The notes beneath the pieces are model-generated. The model made no database searches and was not told the DNA's origin. It saw nothing but the letters and a program-made list of their open reading frames with translations. 28,298 nucleotides of DNA from Nemertoderma westbladi (taxonomy: Eukaryota > Xenacoelomorpha > Nemertodermatida > Nemertodermatidae), in assembly GCA_032718475.1 (NCBI GenBank), contig JAUCBJ010003742.1:1-28298 (forward strand), given 5' to 3'. Made by a program: the position numbers and the translations under genes. Positions 1 through 9,224 of this stretch are shown here, one piece after another. How positions within the stretch are numbered: position 1 is the first letter of the stretch; each line of letters opens with the position of its first letter.

Positions 1-118
1 CATGAATACGTCGTATATAACACCAACATAGTAAATGTAAACCCATTTCTATAAAAAAGGGAAATAAAATAAAACGATATTTAATACGTGTCGGTTGTAT
101 CGTAATAATATAGATAGT

Positions 119-160
119 CCACCGTGTACGGTGGGTCATTCTCAACAAAAGTGGCCAAAA
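119..160 (+). repeat. Left terminal inverted repeat of the 3.8-kb transposon
   Basis: Starts with a 16-bp self-palindrome (CCACCGT, two bases, ACGGTGG) and continues through CATTCTCA and GTGGCCAAA. The reverse complement matches the right end at 12 of the first 13 aligned bases around TGAGAATNACCC, then again at GGTGG. The central palindromic part has diverged between the two ends. Confidence 0.65.
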
Positions 161-876
161 CCGACTTAGAAATTGTCCGGAACGTAATTTCTGTTTAGAT
201 TGATGAATTTTTAAACGGTAAAATGTTTTATATATGAAACTAGGCCTGAAAATTCTGCTCATCATGTTTTCAGGGTTGAAAAATCCCTGCATATGACCAT
301 ATTTCTCTGTCAAACGCTAAAAAATAGCATTTTTAACACCTTTTTAGAGAATTTGCATAACATTTAGAGAGCAGTAGAATGACCCCATTATGGTCCTTGG
401 TGTACAAACTATATATCATTCGGAAGCTTGAAAAATTTCCTACATTCTCAGATCAGTTTTTGGAGGATACAAATACTTCCGTTCCAGTAACAGCATAAAA
501 TATGATTAAATTTCAATATGACCCCTGTAATGTCCCAAATGTTCAATAGAGGTTCGAAAGAAGCTATGAGAAGTTATCAGTCGGTATGATGATGCGCAAA
601 TCCAGCCTCAATTATTACAGAACACAATAAAAAAAACCTTATTGAAAACGATCCAGTAGTTGCCGAGATTTTAACATCTATATGTGACAAACCCGGTATG
701 TTCAAGATGTTTTGTCCCATGTTTTCCATTACTAATTCTGCATATAAATTTGCATGTAACATTTTGAATTAACAAAGTAAAGTTATTATAGTAGATTAAA
801 ACATGGGCATTACAGCCATTGTTACTTCCAACTTCAAATTAAAGTGTGCTCCCTACACATTCAATATCAAGATCAA

Positions 877-894
877 TTTGTCCCTCCATGTAAT
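877..894 (+). repeat. Subterminal inverted repeat, left copy
   Basis: Eighteen bases identical in inverted orientation to 3614-3631, with core TCCCTCCATGTAAT. It is flanked by further CTGTAAT-type motifs, so it is likely part of the transposase-binding subterminal arrays. Confidence 0.7.
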
Positions 895-1128
895 GGCCCT
901 GTAATTGTCCCACAAATTACGTGTGCGAGATACCATTACAGTGAGGGACTGTCCCTTCTCTGTAATGGCAAATTTAGTATTGATTCTATGGCACACATAA
1001 TTGGTGGGAAATTTGAAAAGCATCTGTATTTGGTCATTTAATTTCAGGACTTAACTTTTCTGTTTTAATTAACTTACACCGTACCATTCTACTAACATAG
1101 ACTAATTTTGGTCCATTAAATTTACAAA

Positions 1129-3276
1129 ATGGAAACACGAAAGAAGCAAGCTGAGTGGAAGCGAACGGAAAAAACTCGGAAACGTGATGATAAGAAAATC
1201 GAAGCAATGAAACGTGATCAGGATAAGAAAAGAAAATCGAGAGCGTGTCAAACGATTCCGAGAACGAATAAAATCGGAGGGACGTCATGAAGAATTCCGC
1301 GAAGCTGAACGCACCAAGGAGCGAGCAAGATATAATAGGAGAAAGAATATGTCAGGGGTACATACTCGCAGGGAACGAACTATTGACGAGTTCAAGGCTG
1401 CTAATAAACGTGAAAAGGAGCGTATATGGAAACAAGCATATAGGGCTAAGTGTAAACAATTGGCTGAAACCCGAACGATCGCGATGTCTTCAACCACCTC
1501 ATCAGGGGGTTCAACTTCAAAGTGGCAGTCCAACACCGGATTGCAGACAAGAGCGAAGAATAGATTAACAAGATTAACAGAGAATAGGCGCCAAAGTCAG
1601 AAGATTCTAAACTTGGAAATCGAAAACCGTACCCTTCGGCGAGATAATCAGAATCTTAAAAATTTGGTGAAGTTCCTAAGCGAATCTGCTCAGAATGAAA
1701 AGTCACTCTCAACTTCCAAGAAAAGGCGAATGCCCCTGCAGTGCTCTCCGAAATTTAACCCCACGGACGAAGCGAAAATTAGTTGCAGTGGGCGATAATC
1801 AGACCCTAAATAAACTTCGGAAACTTGGCTGTCGCATTCGATCTAAGCCACGTAGCGCTGTTGGTTCTAACAAAAGAAGTGAATTAAAGCAATTGGTCGA
1901 AGAGTTTGCTAATGATGACAGCGTTTCGAAGGTTTGTCCAGACAAGATAAATATGTTGAAATCGAAAAGATTGGTTCCGTGAAGGAGAAAGTCCCTCTTC
2001 GATATCAGACATATTACTGTGCGGTTCTTCATCAAAAATTTATGATGGAAAGTGGGAAAGATATTTCTTACAGTCTCTTCTGTAAATATTGGCCGCCTAA
2101 TGTAGTTCAACCAAAGGCTTCCGATTGGGGGACCTGTCTGTGTATTAACTGTCTTAACCCACAATTAATGATAGAATTGTTAGTTAAGGTTGATTTACTT
2201 CCCAGAGGTTCAAAAGCAGATGGTTAGTTAAGGTTGATTTACTTCCCAGAGGTTCAAAAGCAGATGAACTGGCCTTGGATGAAAATACAGATTGGGTGAA
2301 CGTTATGATGTGGGAGAATATTGTAAGTGAGGATAATAAAAAGGAATATGGCGCTGTGTCTCTAAGACCCTTAAATTAGCTAGGTTGAGACCGATACTGA
2401 AAGAGGAGCTATGTAGCCTTAAAGATCATATTTATCGGCTTAGAACTCACTATTCGGCTGTTAAAGAAGCCAAACGAATCGGGAAGTCGAGCAACGATAC
2501 AGTCGTTATCCAAATAGATTGGAGCGAAAATTTCAGTATTCCTCATCCTAGAGAAATTCATTCGGCATACTACAGCCAAGAACAGCTTTCGATTCACTGT
2601 ATGTATGTAACCAAGGGAAACTCTGAATCCCAGAGCTATGCAGCATTGAGTTCTGACACAAATCATCAGGCAGCCGCAGTATATGCAAGCGTACTCAAGG
2701 TCTTAGAGGTTGTAGTTACAGATTACATACACCATTTAGTCATAATTTCAGATTCACCAAGCAGTCAATATCGCAACCGCTTTATCGTTCATTTGTTTAA
2801 CAAATATGCAAGGGAGAAAAATCTTGATAGTTTTAAATGGATCTATACCGAGGCAGGACATGGTAAAGGGCCAGTTGACGGTATCGGCGGCGCTATTAAA
2901 AGAACCTTAGATGCTGTCATTGGCATGGGCGTTACAGCTCCTACTCACGATGTCAATACCATTGTCCAGTTGTTAAAAGAAAGATCAACAATAAAATGTA
3001 TTACCTATACAACAGCAGAGATCGATGAAGCTCAATCTTTACTAACACCTGTCCCACAACCGATCCCAGGTATTGATTGGTAAGGCACATGAGTTGCTTT
3101 TCTTAGATGGAGTATTATACATGAAGCAATTGTCTTGTCTTCCACCATGCGAACTATTATGTACGAAGCATTCAAGTGCAGTGAAAGACTTCGCGATTTT
3201 AGATTTTACAGGGTTTGATATGTCGGATGCTGAACTTTACCCCTCAATTGATTCTCTCCAATTTTTGTCTGAATGA
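1129..3276 (+). pseudogene. Transposase-like gene, broken by several frameshifts
   Basis: The reading starts at an ATG at 1129 with a strongly basic Lys/Arg/Glu-rich stretch. It changes frame near 1225, 1770, 1960, 2223 and 2370, and again near 3075. In order the pieces show: a basic N-terminal region; a coiled coil rich in Leu/Asn/Arg (about 1600-1690); a segment with YSLFCKYWPP and TCLCINC, resembling a Cys-containing motif (about 2060-2160); and a core (2385-3083) with DWSENF, SDSPSSQYRNR and GHGKGPVDGIGG followed by KR. I recognise this arrangement as a family of uncharacterised, probably transposon-derived proteins common in aquatic invertebrates. The spaced acidic residues (D of DWSEN, D of SDSPS, D of GPVDG) suggest an RNase H-like DDE/DDD catalytic core, which is inference. 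One frame change is caused by a 44-bp tandem duplication. Sequencing indels could explain some of the others. Confidence 0.75.
2179..2266 (+). repeat. 44-bp tandem duplication inside the transposase relic
   Basis: Two identical 44-bp copies (2179-2222 and 2223-2266). Because 44 is not a multiple of three, the duplication shifts the transposase frame and creates an early stop. Confidence 0.9.
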
Positions 3277-3613
3277 AAACTTTATATAATTTCGAAGTTT
3301 ATTGAATTTCGAATTCACTCTATCCGAACTAATTTTGTTTCTAGGCTATTGTAGCAACTTACGAATAGTTTGGAATTGTCTGTTTTTGGTTTCTTTTCTG
3401 TGGTCGATTATATTAATTTTTAAAAATAATACTAAAAAGTTATGTATGGAAAATTAACTAAATACATATAAATACATACGTACATGACTATTATATTGTT
3501 ACAATGTGGGGACATCGCATTGCACGGTAGGCCTACCAATAGAGATATATGAATATATTGTTACAGGGCTGGTACATCGCATTACAGGGGCAATTTACAG
3601 CCTAAAAATTCGT

Positions 3614-3631
3614 ATTACATGGAGGGACAAA
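3614..3631 (-). repeat. Subterminal inverted repeat, right copy
   Basis: Perfect 18-bp reverse complement of 877-894. It is followed at once by another CCATTACAGG motif. Confidence 0.7.
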
Positions 3632-3693
3632 CCATTACAGGCGTGACACAAATACTTTACCTTGATTATTTCTTTAAGATTTTATCTAACACT

Positions 3694-3857
3694 CGGAGAT
3701 TGTCACCATTGAATTCTCCTTAAAAAATGCTTTCAGAATATATATAGTTTTGTATGGTTTCAATGGAGTTGAAATCGGAGATTGTCACCATTGAATTCTC
3801 CTTAAAAAATGCTTTCAGAATATATATAGTTTTGTATGGTTTCAATGGAGTTGAAAT
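3694..3857 (+). repeat. 82-bp tandem duplication in the right transposon arm
   Basis: Two identical 82-bp copies (3694-3775 and 3776-3857), each beginning CGGAGATTGTCACC and ending GAGTTGAAAT. Identity of the copies implies a recent event or an assembly duplication. Confidence 0.9.
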
Positions 3858-3873
3858 TTCAGGAATATTTCAG

Positions 3874-3919
3874 TTCTATTTGGCCACTTTCGGTGAGAAT
3901 CACCCGGTACGTGGGGTGG
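3874..3919 (-). repeat. Right terminal inverted repeat of the 3.8-kb transposon
   Basis: Contains TTGGCCACTTT, TGAGAAT, CACCC and an imperfect palindrome ending in GGTGG, the mirror of the left end. Sequence beyond 3919 (GTAAATAC) does not match the left flank. Confidence 0.62.
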
Positions 3920-4418
3920 GTAAATACATCGAACAAATATATCAGATGCATTTTGTATTTACTAACTTTTATATCCTACATAGTTTATGTAATTCGTATA
4001 AAATAACATCAAAGGAATATGATTGCAAAGCTATCCACTCATTAAATACAAAACTGGTAAACATTGATTGCACAACTAAAATATATTACTGCGGTACACT
4101 GCACTAGACTGAGGTACCGGCACCTGTATGTACATACAACATAGAACCCTGAATAGAAATTATAAGGTATATATATATATATTATTTATCAAGTACCGGT
4201 ATACTTACATACAGGCTATATATATCTATAAAGTCGAATATAAACATGACCTACTTACTGCACTGCTGTAGCTCTACTGGTATAGATCTACCTAATCTAT
4301 ATGCATTAGGTCATTACATATTGAACAATTTAATTACAGGTTGTACTAGAAGCAAGTAGGCCAAACCCAAAATATTGTGGAATTTGTCTATGCCTGTATG
4401 AGTGAAGAATCATCATAA
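3920..4418. other. AT-rich intergenic DNA, no gene seen
   Basis: Low-complexity AT-rich sequence with a short (TA)n run near 4167-4180. No supported ORF, RNA gene or repeat was found. Confidence 0.5.
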
Positions 4419-4427
4419 ATATGAAAC
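4419..4427 (+). repeat. Target-site duplication of the MITE, left copy
   Basis: ATATGAAAC, directly repeated at 5193-5201 on the other side of the inverted-repeat element. Confidence 0.75.
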
Positions 4428-5192
4428 GGGTGCGGGTCAATTCGCCCCAAGTCGATAAACAGTTGACCGATTCGCCCCATCTTTAAGTCCATTCGCATTC
4501 GCACCAGATACCTTTACTTATTGTTTTACTATATCATATCAAATCTATTATTCTGTTATTCCAATATCAAAAACAATATAGAGACATTTCAAAGTTAATA
4601 GGCCTACTGAAATGTAATATGCACGCACAGTGCTCTATAATAATATATATAGGCCTATCTAACTATAATTTGGTAGTCAAGTAGAGGCGAACTATTTAAA
4701 TGTTCCACTATTTTTAGCTTATTTAGTTAACGTTTTGTTCATTCTAATTCATCAAAGAATATCGAAATATAGGCCTACATATATTGGTCTGTCTAGCCAG
4801 TACCTCATACATTAAATTACAATTAGTATATCTGTATATTGCATATTTGCACAGGCCCTGCCTATACATACAATAAAAACATGTAACCAGCCTGGGCTTC
4901 AACACAGTTTATTTGTACCGTCAACTCGAACACGAACACAACTGAATCATTAGGCCTAAATCCTCTGATCATCTTCCGAGCTATCGAATATCATTTGACA
5001 AAAATATTATTAGTCGAAACATTAAATAAATTCATATCACATATGGGGCGAATAGACTTGGAAGGTGGAGCGAATCGGTCAAACTGACAAAGTCGATTCG
5101 CTCCAAGTCCAGTCCATATGCCCCAATATTCTGGGGCAAAAAGAATTGGCAGATAGTGGCGAATAGGTCGAGGGGCGAATCGACTCGCATGC
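4428..5192. mobile_element. 765-bp MITE with long TIRs and 9-bp target-site duplication
   Basis: Identical 9-bp direct repeats (ATATGAAAC) flank the element at 4419-4427 and 5193-5201. The two ends are inverted copies: the left starts GGGTGCGGGTCAATTCGCCCC, and the reverse complement of the right end matches 17 of the first 21 bases. Further in, both arms repeat GCGAATCGGTC and GGGGCGAAT motifs (4428-4507 and 5045-5192), so the terminal repeats are long and internally repetitive. The centre is AT-rich with no coding potential. A 9-bp duplication with long terminal repeats is typical of Mutator-like elements, so a non-autonomous MULE-type element is the best guess, not proven. The short ORFs across the right arm are by-products of the repeat. 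Confidence 0.78.
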
Positions 5193-5201
5193 ATATGAAA
5201 C
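5193..5201 (+). repeat. Target-site duplication of the MITE, right copy
   Basis: ATATGAAAC, identical to 4419-4427. Confidence 0.75.
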
Positions 5202-5425
5202 AATGCTACTTAGGAATTCTGGTATTCCTCATAGAGGAGGAGGAGGATGGATGGATAATCGTTTGGCAGCCCGAGCCATGATAATATAGTTTAACTGAAC
5301 ATCATAGGAAATAGTAATAAAATAGAAGAAACATGAATTCTTAAACTTTAACACTCAACAACAACAAACAATATAGGGCCTACTGATATAATCGATTGTT
5401 ATTCCGGTTTCTTAAATGGCTAGAT

Positions 5426-5884
5426 TTAGTTGGCTTTCTTCCTTCTATCGATATCTCTACGTTTGTTACCGAGTGTCTTCTCTATCTGTATCAATATGAG
5501 TCTACAGATGAGAAACATACCGAATATTAGGTTGGGGGTTGATTGGTGGAGGTCCTGTCCCAGAGAGAAACGTGTCCAGCCGTAGAAACTAACTAATAGC
5601 AATAGGACCAAGTTACTTAAGTTCTTTAGTACGGCGGGTATATAAGGGAGTAGGAGAAGTGATCCCGTTATAATCTCCACCACCGATACAAACCTTATGT
5701 AATTGGATACAGAAGGTTTCCAGTCGAGAGAGGGATGTAGAGGGAAGACCTTGACGAAATCCTTTAGTTCGGTTCGCATTTCCCGGTACGTTTGTTTGTG
5801 GAACACAGGGGAAACCTTGAGTAATCCCGTGAGAACAAAGAAAGTTCCCAAAGTGAACGAAAGTATCTTTACTCCAAGTCCCAT
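5426..5884 (-). CDS. TMEM35: TMEM35-family (NACHO-like) four-pass membrane protein
   Basis: Encodes 152 aa beginning MGLGVKILSF. The ATG at 5884 is chosen because the in-frame codons upstream contain no other ATG before a stop at 5932-5930, and its context is good (G at -3, G at +4). Four hydrophobic segments lie near residues 7-23, 62-80, 84-101 and 117-133. Family-like features are FFVLTGLLKVSP after the first segment, FVKVFPL (43-49), a Glu in the second membrane segment (VVEIITG) and LIFGMFLICRL in the last. The tail is highly basic (KRRDIDRRKK). In vertebrates TMEM35A/NACHO is an ER chaperone for nicotinic acetylcholine receptor assembly and TMEM35B is a relative. This protein resembles A in the last segment and B in the middle, so it may represent an unduplicated form. 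Length is close to the human proteins (about 155-167 aa). It is uninterrupted, so intronless here, and lies head-to-head with DUS2 at 3.3 kb distance. No convincing polyadenylation signal is seen close downstream. Confidence 0.82.
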   Translation of the reverse strand: MGLGVKILSFTLGTFFVLTGLLKVSPVFHKQTYREMRTELKDFVKVFPLHPSLDWKPSVSNYIRFVSVVEIITGSLLLLPYIPAVLKNLSNLVLLLLVSFYGWTRFSLGQDLHQSTPNLIFGMFLICRLILIQIEKTLGNKRRDIDRRKKAN

Positions 5885-7892
5885 TACAACTGCAGAACTG
5901 TACAATATGCTGATATGCGATGATGTTGTTCACACGCCTGCAAGCGACGCGCAATACTGCAATAGGCCTATAGAAATACTGAAATACGGTTTTAAAGTTT
6001 TAGATAATGCTGTCAGCTGTACCCCGACTGCAATACCCAATACATACCAGTTAGGTGAATATCTGGCGCGTAGTAAGAGTAAAGGAGCGCGATTTGCAGA
6101 GTATTGTGAACTGGCGCGGTTCGACAGGCGCGATATGAGTGCCCTGGCGCCTGGTGCTGAGCGACAGGGCTCTCAAAGCAGCAAAGGTTTTAAAGTTCGT
6201 GCTAAGTGCAGAAGTGAGAACAAGAATTTGCCACAAAAAAAATCGCTCGCGTTTGTTTCATTTACATTTTGTATTGTTAAAATCGCTCTCTGATCATAAA
6301 TCTGAAATTGACAGATTGACTTTGTGAGTTTCTTAAAAGTCAAAATAACAATTACTGAATTAACACATCAAAATTCAAAACACTGTATAATTCAAGTCAA
6401 TAATACATACATACAGCTCTACAGTATATTGAATTGTTAATTATTGACATGGTAACATATTGATGGGCCAATGAAATGATATAATTCTGGAGAATCACCG
6501 ATTACCACCGTATACGAATATGGAATAGGCCTACTGTATCTGTGTATGCGTAGGCAAAAAAATAATTTCTAGTATTATGTTGTTCCAAACTAAAAACTAA
6601 TCAGCTGTTTCAATTACAGAATTAAATATCAGATGTTTTCAGTTTTAAAGAGAGAACCCGGGCATCCGGGACAGAATGGCTTGAAAATGTATTTAACAGT
6701 TTAATGTTTTTTTAATATTATTTAAAAAAATTTATAGTATGTTGGTATTGGGCATTGGCGCGATTTCGGATTTCGGTTTAATGCTGTAATGGCACTATCT
6801 GGGCGCAAGTTTTGGAAGTATTGCAGTCAGGAGCTGTACCGGTAAATGCTGTACACTGTATGTAATGTACTGATGTACGTACAGATCAGCAGATGTAATG
6901 CAGTATAACTGTATAGGCCTAGTGCTGTAATGCACACTGTCTGATTCACTAACTGTGACTTTCTGGCAGTTGTTAAATGGTTTCGTACACCACACAGAAC
7001 TGCAGTACATATACAGATATGGGCCTATCTTTCTGCAGGAGTGCAGGTACCGGTACTGCTGTACTGAGAGGTACTGCAGTAATGACAGAATATTGCGCTT
7101 TATGCTGTTATGTACACCCAGACAGGACAGCGCACAGCAGTATGGAAAAAATAAATCCAGAAATCTATACAAACACATTTGTTCAGTTAGCAGCACTTTA
7201 TAGCCTTAGCGAGGAAATAACAAAACGAGTGCCGTTATTCACTAGCTAACGCTATAAAGTTCCACCAGGGGCGAGCGCATTTGTAATCTAACCAAAACAA
7301 TGTTAAACAAAAGAGGGAAAGGGCAGGTTACAGAGGAGGCTCTTCTAAGCAAAAGTCTTAAAACAATAATATTGTAATGAAATACGAAGGTATCACAATA
7401 TAAGTTGTTAGATTCAAAGGTATGCTACTGTGCCAACAAATTACAAGTTTGTGGGGCCTTCGTGCAGCATGTGGCTCAAGTTATGAGATACAAATTAAAA
7501 TTGAGCAATTCTATCTTAAAATCGGTATTTAAGAAATTTAACTAAACCCTCTTCAAATAAGAGTGGAAAGTTCCTCCCCTTCAACCCCTGGACCACCCAA
7601 ACCCAAAGGCGCCCCGACGATTGATAAAAGGCAGCTATTAACAACAAATTTGTGTTTTAAAAGTAATAAATTTATGGTGTGGAGGCGAGACCAAATTTGT
7701 AAGAAATATATTAACTTTCGTTATTTTGGTTCCCCCAACACGCCTCTGTAACCTGCTCCTTTACTAACCTGCTCCTTTAAATGGCAATGGGACCTAACGC
7801 TCTTTGGGAACTAATGCGACATTACTTCTCTGTTTTGTACAGATCGGACAGTAAACTGCAACTGAGAGTCTGTAACTAAGAGTCTCTGTTTA
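5885..7892. other. Non-coding AT-rich DNA between TMEM35 and the G-rich repeat
   Basis: No supported gene. The first part is the presumed 5' flank of TMEM35. The stretch 6820-7090 is unusually dense in CTGTA, TGTAC and ACCGGTA words. Three copies of the palindrome TAGGCCTA occur (near 5964, 6528 and 6915). Short ORFs here lack codon or domain signals. Confidence 0.5.
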
Positions 7893-8345
7893 TTTTGGTA
7901 CAATATCTGATTATTTTGGGGGGAAATGCATTTATTTATTTTGGGGGAATGTGTATTTATTTTGGGGAAAATATGTATATATTTTGGGGGGTTTATGTGT
8001 TTATTTTGGGGGATTATGTATTTATTTAGGGGATTATGTATTTATTTTAGGGGATTATGTATTTATTTTGGGGGGAAATGTATTTATTTTGGGAAAATTT
8101 GTATTTATTTTGTGATAATTTGTATTTATTTTGGGGGTTGTCATTAATTTTGGTGTAAATAATTGGTTTTGAGGAGCGTTTATTGATTTTTGTGTTGAAT
8201 ATTTTTTTTTGGTGTTCGGAATAATTGTTTTTAGTGTTCGGAATAATTGTTTTTAGTGCTGAAAATTTTATTTTGCTGTTGAAAAATTTATTTTGGTGTT
8301 TGAATAATTTTATTTGGGGTGATTTATTTGGTGTAATATAATTTT
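7893..8345 (+). repeat. Degenerate TTTTGGGG-rich tandem repeat, ~20-22-bp unit
   Basis: From about 7893 to 8150, units of the form TTATTTTGGGG plus ATTATGTA recur about a dozen times with small length changes. To 8345 the pattern decays into TTTTGGTGTT-type units. A 73-aa open frame across it (rich in CIYFGG) is only the repeat read through. G-runs are all on the plus strand, so the array is strongly G-skewed. Confidence 0.85.
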
Positions 8346-8352
8346 TTTGATG

Positions 8353-8716
8353 AAATTTTCATCAATTTTGGTGTGACTTTAATTGGTAGCCGTATATTTA
8401 TTACATAGAATAAAATATGGCCTGCACTGGAAGAAAATACATGCAACTTTCAAATGCACATATCTCAGCTATTCCCCAGGCCCAACCAAATTAAAATGTT
8501 TTAACATAGATCTACCGGCTGACCGGTATAACTAAAATTTTCATCAATTTTGGTGTGACTTTAATTGGTAGCCGTATATTTATTACATAGAATAAAATAT
8601 GGCCTGCACTGGAAGAAAATACATGCAACTTTCAAATGCACATATCTCAGCTATTCCCCAGGCCCAACCAAATTAAAATGTTTTAACATAGATCTACCGG
8701 CTGACCGGTATAACTA
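8353..8716 (+). repeat. 182-bp tandem duplication, two copies
   Basis: 8353-8534 is repeated at 8535-8716 with no difference that I could see. Both copies start AAATTTTCATCAATTTTGG and end near GACCGGTATAACTAA. Confidence 0.92.
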
Positions 8717-9224
8717 AGATACTTTCACTTTCATCCTACCGGTACCGCAATAATTCTGTATTATTCTTTATCCCAATAAAAAATATCTTGGTATTTTCAT
8801 TATTCTGCATTCACATTTATCTTACCGGTATTATATTTACGCTGAGCATCCATTACATACTACTAGTAAAGTAAAATAGTTGAAGTAGGCCTAGTTCCCA
8901 TTCAGCCATTACTCCAGTAGCAGACAACCGACAACCATTATACAGGAGCAGATCAGGTTACCGTGCTCGTGCAGTTTGTTACACAAATCATCTGGAATTT
9001 CTACTTGTAAAAAACCATTTTACTTTTTTAGTAAAGAAATTTTAGTACCGATACCGACCGGTCACCCGTACTTGTAACGTTGTAAGAACATTAAAATTAG
9101 GCCTACTGGATTAAAGTCATCTGGCGCTGGCAGTCTGGTGTCCCACTGTCTAACTAACTGACTGTCCTATACCGTACTTCTGTACTTGAGACTTCAGTAC
9201 TTTATAGTTGTATACCGCTGTGTC
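8717..9224. other. 5' flank of DUS2
   Basis: AT-rich with several ACCGGT words (near 8741, 8824, 9057) and two TAGGCCTA palindromes (near 8886 and 9099). No clear TATA box close to the DUS2 start and no other gene were seen. Confidence 0.45.

Larger units (their letters stand above)
119..3919 (+). mobile_element. Decayed ~3.8-kb DNA transposon with palindromic terminal inverted repeats
   Basis: The two ends are related in inverted orientation. The left tip at 119 reads inward through a 16-bp perfect palindrome (119-134), then a block ending in GTGGCCAAA near 150-158. The right tip carries the matching TTGGCCACTTT block (3880-3890), then TGAGAAT, ACCC and a terminal GGTGG (3915-3919). A second inverted pair of 18 perfectly matching bases lies subterminally (877-894 and 3614-3631), and motifs of the type CTGTAATG recur in both arms (near 520, 886, 951, 3550, 3590, 3635). 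Such subterminal motifs often bind transposase. Between the arms lies a transposase relic. No clear target-site duplication is visible, so the outer ends could be off by a few bases. The superfamily is not assigned. Confidence 0.72.

Noticed and set aside
5885-5905. TMEM35 start seven codons upstream
   Set aside because: The codon there is TTG; the ATG at 5884 has a good context and fits family length.
5703-6293. 196-codon plus-strand frame
   Set aside because: Largely antisense to the TMEM35 CDS, low-complexity remainder, no homologous motif.
7926-8147. 73-codon frame rich in Cys/Ile/Tyr/Phe/Gly
   Set aside because: Simply the TTTTGGGG-type tandem repeat read in one frame.
7893-8150. Interstitial telomere
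   Set aside because: Animal telomeres are mostly TTAGGG-type; here units are 20-22 bp with variable spacing, so resemblance to TTTTGGGG is chance.
9186-9224. DUS2 start 13 codons upstream
   Set aside because: The codon is TTG; the ATG at 9225 is the first in-frame ATG and gives the expected short N-terminus.
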